64,000 nt of DNA from Hygrophila difformis (Eukaryota; Streptophyta; Magnoliopsida; Lamiales; Acanthaceae): positions 42,444,191 through 42,508,190 of the forward strand of contig JAOANR010000013.1 of the NCBI GenBank assembly GCA_030278955.1. Reading direction: 5' to 3'. The position numbers and the translations under genes were made by a program. Shown in pieces: positions 39,025 to 50,069 of the stretch (position 1 is its first letter; every line of letters begins with the position of its first letter). The notes under the pieces are model-generated. The model made no database searches and was not told the DNA's origin. It saw nothing but the letters and a program-made list of their open reading frames with translations.

Positions 39025-39948
39025 AATATGCCAAAAATATAGCACGCATTAAATCTAATTTAACTAGAAAAATAAAATATGTATTATTAATTATATAGTA
39101 ATAAAATCATGATGTTAATAAAATATGTATGTAATATGTATTAATTATTTATTTATGCAAATGAGATTTGTGGTGATGGGGAAAGCAGATGCAGAATTTT
39201 TACAATGGAGATGATGGGGGAAATAAAATATTTAAGATATTGAATATAATTTGTCTATGAAATGATTTTTAATTATATTGCAACTAAATCTTTCCTTATA
39301 AATTTATCCGTATTTTGAAAATACAATATCAAATAAAAAAAATAGAAACTAAGTATTACCCCATAAATAAAGCAAATATAATGGGGTAATTGATTTCCAT
39401 TGATTATATTGATTACATTGATTAAATCAATTTACATTATTAAATTGATTCCATTGGATAAACAAAAATGAAATGTTGACAATAGACAATGAAATGATTA
39501 TGGAAAGAGCAAAGAATAATCGTAAAAGATGAGATGATCAATGGAAATAAATAAATTACCCCTTAAATAGGAAAAATTAATGTAATTTAGCCATTCAACT
39601 ATTATTATAATTTTTACAAATTCGATATTTTATTTATTTGTGGTGAATAATGAATCCATATTAGGAATTTATTTATCGATATAAATAATATTCAATTTAC
39701 ACTTAAATCCATGTATTAACCTAAAATTATATGCAAAAGTTTCCAGCCTAAAACCACTAGCCTAATTTTTTGTTAATAATCTCAAAAAGTGAAATTAATT
39801 CTATACTCAAATAATCCCTTCAATGTTAGATTTATGGGATTGTATTCTCAATTTCACAAAAAGGAAATGTTTAATATAAATAAATAATGAAATGATTTCA
39901 ACCATGAGTTTATTATGTCATTAATTTTAATTGACTTTTTTATTAACA
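39025..39948. repeat. Second copy of the 37,780-38,452 block and AT-rich DNA
   Basis: Shares the words GGTGATGGGGAAAGCAGATG and AGAATAATCGTAAA in the same order as the first copy. The two copies were adjacent before the LINE entered at their junction. No gene seen. Confidence 0.65.
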
Positions 39949-40164
39949 TTAAGTTTCAATATAACATTTATTGGTCCTTACAAGTTAAATATGAAAATGT
40001 TAAATCATCATTGCTTTAATATAAAATATTATCTTTCATTTCTAAAAAAATTTGTATTATAGCAATTGGCTAATTATAGCAATAAGTTTATTATAATATT
40101 AACTTTGGAAAAAATATTGTGAAGATACTATGTTCTGAAATGGAATCGTTTAACATATCGTTTT
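39949..40164. repeat. 216-bp direct repeat, copy 1, flanking the Helitron-like insert
   Basis: Begins TTAAGTTTCAATATAACATT and ends at CGTTTT. A copy of equal length lies at 42,641-42,856. Confidence 0.8.
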
Positions 40165-40283
40165 TTCAATATATCTATTAGTATTGTTCCCACAATTTTA
40201 CCTTTTTTATTCCCACAATTTTAAGTTTTTATTTATTTATTTTAAAATCTTAGATTTTCAATATATCTATTAGTATTGTTCAC

Positions 40284-40316
<33 letters not shown>

Positions 40317-42640
40317 CTATTAGTAATAAGCATAATTTGTTTCTAGTGAGTTTGTGTCTAAAGGTTTAATTATTTACTCCTTCGGTTTCACGAAAGTTGG
40401 CACGTATTCGCTTTTTAGTATCCCACGAAATTTGGCCACTTTTTATTTTTAAATAAATTAAATTAATATAAATATGATTAGAATCTTAATTATTTTCAAA
40501 TCCTATTAAAAGTAACCATTTTTACTATTCTGCACAAATTCCAATACACTTTTCTTTTTCTATACAAAATTCCTTGCATTTCTTAATTTTTAATATTTCA
40601 AAATGGGTACAAATAAAAATTGTATAAAATATATATTCTGAAACTAGACACTTACATGATTCTACCAAGACTACACTTGAATATTAAAATATGATAATAT
40701 TTAGTCAAAGTTAAACAATAAATAACGTCAAAATTCATTAGAATTTTAAACATAAATACTTTTCTTACTTTAATCACTAAACCCCCACCACCTGAACTAG
40801 ATTTTTGTATTTTTTATTTATTTATTTATGCATTTTCAAAGATATAATAATGTGGATATAGAAATCTCATTTTCAGTTTAAAAGATATGAAATTTCCAAT
40901 TTATGGAATTTTAATTTTTTTTGATTGGTAGAATGATTATGAGCCAGTGTGATTTAATTAATTTACACATTCGATTTCAAATGAGAAAATTCACACTGAC
41001 AGTTTGTTTTGCTATTACTAAAAAAAATATCAATGCCAATATTTAAAAAATATTGGATTCTATTTCCAAAAACCAGTTTTTAGCCACAAATATTTATACA
41101 CCTATTACAATATCTCATGTCACTAGAATTAGGGGATTCAAGGTATTAATATGTAATAAAAATGGATTAACTAAAGATATTACAAGAAATGTTGTTTACA
41201 ATAAAAGTTATATATGGCAAAAATTTGCAAAATGGATATTTCAAGGATGTGATGGTAATTGATAAAGTTGATATTGATCTTGGAGATGTACAATTATATG
41301 TGATATTTCCAGATAATATTCTTATAAACTCTACAAGAGATCCTATAGCGTCAATTGTTGAGATTAAATATATAAATATAACTGCACTACTTCAACTCTA
41401 AATATTTTTAAAGATAGCGTTATACTAACCTATACCAATGAGATGGTTGATACGATCAATTATTACATCATGAAATATATGTCTGCAAATGAAAATGTAT
41501 ATATATATATCCGTTCTAACAATATTTGTCAAGAGGATGAAAGCATAGGTAATGCCAATGAATTATTTCCACTTGAATATCTAAACACGATTAATTGTTT
41601 TAGATGACCAAATCCTGAATATTGTTGAATGAGGGTTGCATAGTCATGCTTCTTATGAATATAGATCCTTCAAATAAACTATGCAATGGAAGTAATAGTA
41701 ACCAAGATGCGAAACCATATAATTGAGGTTAAACTAATTTTCGGGAAACCATGAAAGTAAAAAAAATTCTTGATTAGTAGAATGATTATGAGTTATTTTT
41801 TTTAAACCAGATTTCGATTTCAGATGAGAAAATTTCACTGTAGTTTGTTTTGCTATGATTATCAACAAAAGTCAATGTCAATCTTTAAAGAATATTGGAA
41901 TTATATTCCAAAATCAGATTTTAGTCATGAACAGTTATGTTGCAATATATGTGTCACTAGCAAGATGTGGCTCAAAGTATTAATATGCAATTATGAAGGA
42001 TTAACTCAAGATACCACAACAAATGTTGTTTACAATGAAATTTATATATGACATAAAATTTTCAAAATAGATACTTGATGTAGGTGATGGTAATGCCGGT
42101 ATTGATTTTTGAGATATACAATCAGATATGACATTTCCGAATTTGGGTAATCATATAGCGGCAATCTTTTCAAGTATATAAAGTAGTAATATAAACTGCA
42201 ACACTTCAAATTCAGACATTTAAAGATAGTGTTATATTAGCCCATACCAATGAGATTTTTAGCAATGAAATTCTCAGCAAATTGTAAGGGAATTTTTCAT
42301 ATTATGTTTAATATTTATATTTAAATTTTATTTTATTTTAATTTAAACATCGAATTAAATAAAATATTATTTTAATAATTATTTTTATTGATATGTTTTA
42401 AGTTTGTACCGGACAAGCTACATAAGCTAAAGAAGATGATATAATATGTTTTCTTTGTTGTTTTAAAAATAATTTAATTATATTATCATATACATCATCT
42501 TTCAAACATATATAAAATTATTACACATTTTTCATTATTGAAAATATAATTTATTATTACTTTAAACTATAATATAAATATATATTATATAAAATATATA
42601 ATTATACCCGTCGAGTCTCGAGGGTTACTTAATAGTCTAG
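40165..42640 (+). mobile_element. Helitron-like insert (about 2.5 kb)
   Basis: The right end has a GC-rich imperfect hairpin (CCCGTCGAGTCTCGAGGG, 42,607-42,624), then TTACTTAATAGT and CTAG at 42,637-42,640 followed by T, the form of a Helitron 3' end. The left boundary begins TCAATATATCTATTAGTATT (TC start). Helicase/Rep is absent, so it is non-autonomous. Two degenerate, mutually similar coding-like pieces (41,053-41,400 and 41,824-42,050, both with KVLIC and TTN/TRNVVYN words) suggest a captured or decayed repeat-bearing gene that I cannot identify. Confidence 0.55.
40375..40790. mobile_element. Truncated Stowaway-like MITE
   Basis: Starts TACTCCTTCGGTTTCACGAA at a TA. It follows the same internal order as the 4,951-5,436 element read in reverse, but the second terminal repeat is missing. 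Confidence 0.7.
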
Positions 42641-42856
42641 TTAAGTTTCAATATAACATTTATTGGTCCTTACAAGTTAAATATGAAAATGTTAAATCAT
42701 CATTGCTTTAATATAAAATATTATCTTTCATTTCTAAAAAAATTTGTATTATAGCAATTGGCTAATTATAGCAATAAGTTTATTATAATATTAACTTTGG
42801 AAAAAATATTGTGAAGATACTATGTTCTGAAATGGAATCGTTTAACATATCGTTTT
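42641..42856. repeat. 216-bp direct repeat, copy 2
   Basis: Copy of 39,949-40,164. Unlike copy 1, it continues into the sequence AGAATCAATTTATTGTG that is also present in the related block at about 37,100, so this copy keeps the ancestral right context. Confidence 0.8.
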
Positions 42857-43756
42857 AGAATCAATTTATTGTGATTCGTTTTAGTTATAGATATATTGTG
42901 ATGATTTAACATTAGATCAAGTTGTTTAAATATGTTCGTATTTTAGAACTGTTTTATTTATATTGGAAACTAAATCTTTTCATATAAGTATATCCGTATT
43001 TTAAAATTATTTTATTTATATTGGCAACTAAATCTTTCCATAAAAATATATCCGTATTTTGGAAACTAAATATTAAATAAAAAATAAAAACTAAATATTA
43101 GAATACGTATTTTTTAAAGAAACCATTCTAAATATGCGGTTTTAAATTTTAAAAAGTGTGTGTTACTTTATTAGATCCAAAATCATAAATATTTAAATCC
43201 TGTACACTAATAGAGAATGAAATGATCTCATAATTAAAGGGTGTAATGTGGGAAACATTATTCCTAATTGGATGGTTAAAAATCATGTCAAAAATGATAA
43301 TCTACTTTAATTTTGTATATTTACTATGTATCGTTTGGTAGATCTTATAATATTAGACAACTAATTATAAACTTTATTAAAAATCTATTACCATTTAAGT
43401 GTTATTTCTATCAAATTAAAAGAGGTTATAGATAAATTATTGAATCCAATATATTTTATGAAGATGGTTGATATTTATGTTAATCATCGCAAATTTATTT
43501 TATTATGTATATATCGAATAATTTATTACCATATTGGCCACCTTGAATAATTTGGAAATAGATCTCGGCTGCTCAATTTAAGTGCATAATTCTTTGGATT
43601 AATTAATAATAGAAAATGATGATGGAAAAATTAATATGCCAAAAATATAATACGGATTAAATCTAATTTAGCAAAAATATGTATTATTAATTATATGGTA
43701 ATAAAATCATGATGGAGAAATCATGATGATAATAAAATATGTATGTAATATGTATT
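42857..43756. repeat. AT-rich diverged repeat block
   Basis: Related to 37,100-37,930. No gene seen. Confidence 0.5.
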
Positions 43757-44642
43757 TGAAAAAAAGCCAAATAAGTCCTTTTTCTTTTCCAAAAATACAA
43801 AGCAGTCATTTTTCTATTTTATTAGCAAAATAGTCCGCTACAAATGCTAATTATGTCCAAATCAGTCCCTTGTTCACTAATTATGCTCTAATTACTGACG
43901 TGACAAGGGTTTTGATTTAAACCTGACACGTGGGCTTAATATTAGTTCTTTTTCTTTTATCTTTTGCCAATTCAGTCATAAACTTTTATTTTGTTCCATT
44001 TAGTCCTCTACCCAAATTAGTCATTTTTATATTAATTGGTCTCCAACCTTTCAAATTATTTCATTTGGGGCCCAGAACCTTAAATTTTTTATTACTACTA
44101 ATCCATTTATTAAATAAATGCCAACATATTTTCGTAAATAAAATTAAACACCAAACCTCATCGATTGAGTTTGATTGTATTGTTACCGGGTTTGGTGTAT
44201 GAGGTTTGTTAGAGAGAGTCCGTAAAATTCCGGTATTTGGAAGACCAAGGTACTCAAATGCAATGTATGAGGTTTTGGTGTTTAATTTTATTTATGGAAG
44301 TATGTTGGACATTTATTTAAGGTTCTGGGTCTGAAATGAAATAATTTGAAAGATCGGAGACCAATTAATAAGAAAATGACTGATTTGGATAGATAATAAA
44401 TGGAACAAAACAAAAGTTTAGGACATAATTGACAAAAGATAATAGAAAATTGACTAATATTATGCCCATGTGTCAGGTTTAAATTTAAACCATTGCCACG
44501 TCATCGATTAGAGCATAATTAGTTAACAAGGGACTGATTTGGACATAATTAGTATTTGTAGCGGACTATTTTGGTAATAAAATAGAAAAAGGACTGATTT
44601 GGATTTTTGAAAAAGAAAAAGGACTTATTTGGCCTTTTTTCC
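43757..44642. mobile_element. Foldback MITE with ~400-bp inverted arms (Mutator-like)
   Basis: The two halves are inverted copies over nearly their whole length: the left has GCCAAATAAGTCCTTTTTC and TAGTCCGCTACAAATGCTAA; the right carries the complements in reverse order. It is flanked by a 9-10-bp duplication (AATATGTATT at 43,747-43,756 and 44,643-44,652), and the outer right end read inward is GGAAAAAAGGCC. The 9-bp-class duplication with long inverted repeats suggests a Mutator-like origin. No transposase. Confidence 0.8.
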
Positions 44643-44652
44643 AATATGTATT

Positions 44653-46819
44653 AGTTATTTATTTGTTCAAATGAGATTTGCGGTGATGGGGAAAACAGAT
44701 GCATAATTTTTACAATGGGAATGATGGGGGAAATACAATATTTAGGGTTTTAATAACTAACATGAATTAGATGTATACATTGGCTAATAACTAACAAGAA
44801 TTCGATACATATGCCTGAAATGAATTCAGGTCATCCCATTACACAAAAAGGAGCAAGGCTATTTTCGCACAAAGTATTTTGATTTTGCATAAACTTTCAA
44901 GATTATCTCGATATGGATATTGAATAAAGTACCAATGCCATGGAGTTTATCCTACTTAAATGAATTTCTTAGCTTTAATTTTGGGTTTGAACATAGCTTG
45001 AAGTTTGGGCTTTAATTTAGAAAATGGAATGGAAGTATGCGATATAGGCTTAATTTTCACTTGAAAATTAAGGCGTGTAGGTGATGATTTTTTGAATCAA
45101 TTGTTTTGTTTCTTTAGTTTTATTTCCATGTTTACTGCAGTTATGAACTGAATCTTAATCATATATAATTGCCATTTTGCAGAATCTTGTGACAAACAGA
45201 AGACTAATCACTACAAGCACATGAAAAATTTATATCCTGACATCAATGGGGAATGTGGTTGGCTCTATTTCATCTGGATTTGCTCAAGTTATTAACAAAA
45301 TTATTGGTCATCCCCTCGAACCCCTATCTGGAAAAAGTTGCAAGTAGAAATATTCTGCATATACTTTCATCCTCCTTCAAAATATAAATGTTGCATTTAT
45401 TAAACATATACATAAAGACCAGAGAATTTTATCCAATGATGATTATAAGATATTGAACAAATGAGGCATGACTGGACAATGTAACTTTCATAGCCGTTCC
45501 AAATGCTATGTTTGAATGTATTGTAGCCCAAATGGACATTTTTTTTTTAGCATCTGAAGGGTAACTATTTCCGTGCTGCGAAACCTTTATTGAGGAAGTT
45601 TGTTGCGAAACATTTGTTGAGGAAGTTTGACAAGGTTTGGTTTTCTGATATTAGGAATGGTCTTATCGGACTGGCTAATAAATTTAATCGTCATTGATGT
45701 ATCAAAATCTTCAAGTGATGTGCTATGATGGATTTGTTAATACGAATGTTTGAATCGAAGTTTTGCTCTATGATCCGGATGATTACATATTGTTTGATGA
45801 ATTTTATTAACCGCTTTATTATTTATCTTTTTCAATGAAGCATTGTTTGATTCCCTAAATATTAGTTGTTTTAAAATGAATCTTATACTTGATTGTCGCG
45901 ATGCCAATAAATATACAGGAATTATAAGTGCATTACATTTATTCTTAGGTTTTTTTTTTAAAAAAAAAGTTATAAATTTTAAGAATTTAAATGGGGTTAA
46001 AATTAAAGAAATCATATCGTGCACACTGAATTTGAAAAATGATACTTATTTCATTTTTCATATAAGTAAAAGTAAACTTTATATTGATATTATTGAATTA
46101 GTGGTCCTGTATATGGTATAGCTTTATATTGATTTTTGATCCAAGCTTACATATTCGTTGTGACTGATCTGTTCTAGATAATCCACTTTATAAAACCTAT
46201 GGGCTATGAAATTGTTTTTTTTTTTTTATGATCTTACTTGCTGATTTAAAATTTAATTGTATTTTATTTTCAAAAAAATTTAATTATATTATCATATTTA
46301 TTCCCTAATCTGTATTCAATGGAATTAATAATCGCCAATTTTAAATAAGCTATATTTTGTTTTTAACATGCTGGTAATGATAAGGGCAATTTTATTCCTG
46401 TGATTAGTGACATAAAATTGTCAAGCAATTTATTACTTTTAGAAATGCTATAAAGGAATGTAGGACGTTATTAGAATATTTTTTTTCTTTTTTAGAAAAA
46501 AATTTATTTTGTCATATTTATTACTTTTACGCATGTATAAATTATTTTCTTTAGAGGAGCCGGAGCAAAAAAATAAATAGGAAAACTTTGATATTCTTTC
46601 AACCTTGACAATTAAATGTCAGTTTTACAGTTAAAACTTTCATTCCTTTAATCTTGATCAATTTCTTATTCATTGCTTTGATCATCAACTATTTTACATT
46701 ATACATTTTCTTTCATTCAATCGTGAGGACAATTTATTCTTTTGTTGAATCTCTAAATAATTTTTTTTGATATTTTAGAAACTTTTGTTCCCGCGCATCG
46801 CGCGGGCGGGTAATACTAG
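44653..46819 (+). mobile_element. AT-rich segment ending in a Helitron 3' terminus
   Basis: Ends with a perfect 7-bp-stem hairpin (CCCGCGC / GCGCGGG, 46,790-46,806), then CGGGTAATA and CTAG at 46,816-46,819 followed by T, a typical Helitron 3' end. The 5' end (TC) was not located, so the left limit given here is arbitrary; the element may extend left through older repeats. No Rep/helicase is visible. Confidence 0.6.
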
Positions 46820-46889
46820 TTATTACTAGAAAAAAATAGTAAGACGTAATATTTACAGGAGAAATTTATTGGTAATGGATCGTTCTTAC

Positions 46890-46917
46890 TTTCCAGTCCA
46901 ATTCTGTCGACCACTTC
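46890..46917 (-). pseudogene. ARR-B-like response regulator, exon end cut off by the LTR element
   Basis: On the minus strand this piece continues the exon at 62,706-62,935. After one copy of the duplicated GAAGT it reads VVDRIGLE plus one base, then a donor (GTAAGA). It supplies the loop between GARP helices 1 and 2. Its last base completes a Lys codon with the exon at 33,706. Short, but placed exactly by the target duplication and splice phase. Confidence 0.8.
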
Positions 46918-49482
46918 TGTAACACCCCGATTTAATTAACTCATAATTAATTAATTTAATTATGGTTAATTAACAAAAGACTTAGTATGTGGATTATTTT
47001 GTAGGAAATGAAAATTTAAGTGGGGGAAATAAGTGAGTTCAACTCACAAGATAGTAAGAGTCAAGTGCTCAAATGGGTGCAATGTGGTCAAGACAAGTGG
47101 TGTAGACCTTTTAACCCACATTCCGACCCGACCCGGATCCATCTTACCCTTAAAAATCAGATTTTGGGTGTTGGAAACCCATTTCCTCATCTTCTCTTCC
47201 CCTCTCTTCCCTCATTCCCGTCACCATTTTTGGGAAGGCTAGGGTTGGTGCCAAATCCTCCCAAATCCTTGATTTTATGCTCAAATCGGTTGGGGTTTTG
47301 GTCAAGATAGTTGGGGTAAGTATTTCTCTTGCAATTTCCTTGCTTTTTCATGTGTTTGGAAGGGATTTTGGGGGCTGTTTTTGAAGTGACGAAAATTGGG
47401 GATTTTTGTCAAATCTTATAGATCGGCTTGGAATTTGTGTTAAATCCTTGATTGGGAGTTGCAAATCAGTTTTGGGAGTTAAGGTAATGCTTTTGGTTGA
47501 GTAATTTCAGTTTTTGAGCTTCCAATGGGTTCATGATGAAGAAATCATGTTCTTGGATGATTTTTGATGTTTGGAGTTGATTTTTGATGTTTGGATTGGA
47601 TTCTTGTAATTTAGGCTTGGAATTTCAGATTGGAAGCTTGGAGGTTGAGAAGAGGAGCTTGGAGACTCATCTACATATCAGGCAAGGGTAGAGATAGGCC
47701 TAAATGGGGGCATAATCGGTGGAATGGCCGGAAACCGCCATTTCCATCGTTTCTGGTGTGTCGGCGCGCACTTGGCGCGCCCTTTAGCCAAACAGCGCGC
47801 GAGCAGCGCGCGATTGAACGTCACGACGTCCGAGTCCCGCGCGGGGTTGGCGCGGTTTTCTTGAGAAAACCGCGCGGGGAGCGCGCCAGCTCCCCTGCCC
47901 GCGCGATTCTTTCGCTCGTTTTCCGATCCTTTCTCCTTCGTGTTTCCTTAGTTCTTCTTATGCTTCTAGCATGCCATAACTATCATTATGCTCACAATCT
48001 TTGAACTTAGTTGCGATTAGCGGTGATCTACTATGCCTTAGTTGAGATCGAGTCTTGTTTCGCTTCTATGTTGATGTGAGTGTTGGTGCCGATATGTGGG
48101 GCTTGGCACACCCTTGACACTTAACTCGTGGTGAGTTGTTGATTTTGTCATGACGCGTAATTTACGTATTGACATGTGTGGAATTGAATCTGAATATGTG
48201 TTGATGCCGATACGTGGGACTTGGCACACCCCTGATTATACTTAACTCGAGATGAGTTGTTTATTTTGTCCTGATGCGTGGATTTACGTATGGACATGTG
48301 ATTGAATTGAATCTGAATATCTGTGATGATATGAAATGCCACGACGGTAGGATAGGATATGCTTACGAGTCGGTATCCGATTGGGCATAGTGGGATCTCT
48401 ACCCAGAAGCATTGATACTGTGATGATATGTGAATATCTGTGATGATATGTGAATATCTGTGATGATATGAAATGCCACGACGGTAGGATACGCTATGCT
48501 TACGAGTCGGTATCCGATTGGGCATAGTGGGATCGCTACCCAGAAGCATTGAGACTGAAAAGGATTTACATCCTAGTCTGATTTTGGCTGGAAAGGGCTC
48601 ATGACCCTTAGCCTGACCCGCTTGCCGTAAGCCACGATCTCAGCTGTTAGTGTCCGCGGCGGGGGCACTGTGGGTATGTCTCTCGACCATTAAGGGGAGT
48701 GGACCCTTATATGGGAGGGAATACCGACCATGGTACCTAGGTGCGCGCTAGGCATGCTTATGTGTTGCATTTAGGGTAGATAGACATTCTAGGTCATAAC
48801 ATTTCATCTCATCATCCATCATTCATCTTATTTGCAGTGGTTGAAGCACCGGTATGGGACGGTGTGATGTTTACTTATTTGCACTGTTTAATTTTTATGT
48901 TACGCCTAACAAATGTTTAATAATGGAATATATCTCCACCTATATGTATAAATATACTTCTAGGGAATCAAGTTAATTCTTGTTTCCCCTTATGCCGATT
49001 CTTCTATTCTTGCTCAGTACCTTGTACTGACCCTTGCTATGTTTTCATGTATAGATATTCCCGGGGAGGACGCAGAGCCTGAGCACGATGTGGGGTTTGG
49101 GGATGAGTGATCTACCTAGAGATGCATTAGCATGTTGTGGACTTATGTGCTTGTCTTGAATAATATGCTATGACTCTATTACCTTGTCTCGTACTGCTTG
49201 TGGTACCTATCGGTACATTATGTTCTGTCTTGTGTGTTACTTAATATCTCTGACAGGTTGAGATGAGACTGATATGTCGACTGTTATGTCGCATGAATAA
49301 GGCTTGTAAGCCGGACGTCTGTTATGATGTGAGGTTTCCTTTCTGGATTTGTATTATGATTCATTGGCTTCCTGTTACTTGGCTACGTGTTATTGATCTT
49401 AAATTGATTGGCCAACAGTTTAAGAGAGGTAACACGGCAGTGACGTCACAGAAATTTGGTTTTAAATTTTTGGGGCGTTACA
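46918..49482 (+). repeat. 5' LTR of the outer element (2,565 bp)
   Basis: Contains a CpG-rich island at 47,760-47,910 with repeated GCGCGC and an 11-bp-stem hairpin (GCGCGGTTTTC, loop TTGA). It also holds two internal tandem duplications (about 48,070-48,310 and 48,320-48,560). The short ORFs inside are not genes. Confidence 0.9.
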
Positions 49483-49783
49483 GGTTGGTATCAGAGCCAT
49501 GTCTGCTCGTATGTGCTTAGAATTCTAACACAAGCATGCGGTGAGATGTGTGGGGGAAAGCATATAGAGTAGGAATTGCATCTAGCTCTGCTTATATTCT
49601 TGTAGATTGCATTGTTTTTGGTTATCTGCGTCCCCTATAGGGGTGGATTGTGGTTTGTGAATCAAACCAGGATCAATCCTTGGGGATATTCCGGGAGATC
49701 TATACTTAATAATCGATGTTCGGAAAAGAATTATTCTTATTTACCGAGTGTTACTGAATATCTCGTTACGTTACGAATATAGG

Positions 49784-50069
49784 ATGCCGCCGCGCCGGGA
49801 TGGAGAGCCCAGGAGGAGAGGAAGGCCTCGTAGGAATCAGGGGCCAGCTACTGGGGGTCGTGGACAGTGCCATGAGAATGGTGGACTTGGCAATGATCAC
49901 GTGGAAAATGTTCCAATTGAGGAACCTGTAGAGGTGGAGGATGACTTGAACTATGAGGACGAACCAGTGCCTCCACCACCACCGCCACCGGTGCAGATGC
50001 CCATTGATCCTCAGTTTATGCAACATATGTTTAATGCTATGCATGGGATGTATCAGGGGCAGGCGAATC
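49784..50069 (+). CDS. gag: Outer element gag, N-terminal part, cut by the inner element
   Basis: Opens with MPPRRDGEPRRRGRPRRNQG, a basic start typical of chromovirus gag, then an acidic/Pro-rich stretch. It is interrupted after 95 codons and one base by the inner element. The frame resumes exactly at 58,070 once one GAATC copy is discounted, so gag was intact when the inner element landed. Confidence 0.85.

Larger units (their letters stand above)
33707..46889 (-). other. 13.2-kb intron of the ARR-B-like gene, filled with repeats
   Basis: The donor at 46,889 (GTAAGA on the minus strand) and acceptor at 33,707 join phase-1 exons that together complete the GARP domain. The intron is extremely AT-rich and contains a tandem array, a LINE, Helitron-type ends, MITEs and duplicated blocks listed separately. 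Introns at this GARP position are known in ARR-B genes; this length is unusual. Confidence 0.75.

Noticed and set aside
45843..46121. 92-aa open frame in the AT-rich intron
   Set aside because: Translation dominated by Ile/Lys/Phe from AT-rich DNA; no domain, not repeated in related blocks.
47020..48549. Open frames of 96-133 aa inside the outer LTR (again at 60,253-61,771)
   Set aside because: They repeat because the LTR repeats, are on both strands, and have no domain; two come from internal tandem duplications.
49486..49498. tRNA-like word TGGTATCAGAGCC (also at 53,082)
   Set aside because: It is the retrotransposon primer binding site complementary to initiator tRNA-Met, not a tRNA gene; no cloverleaf surrounds it.
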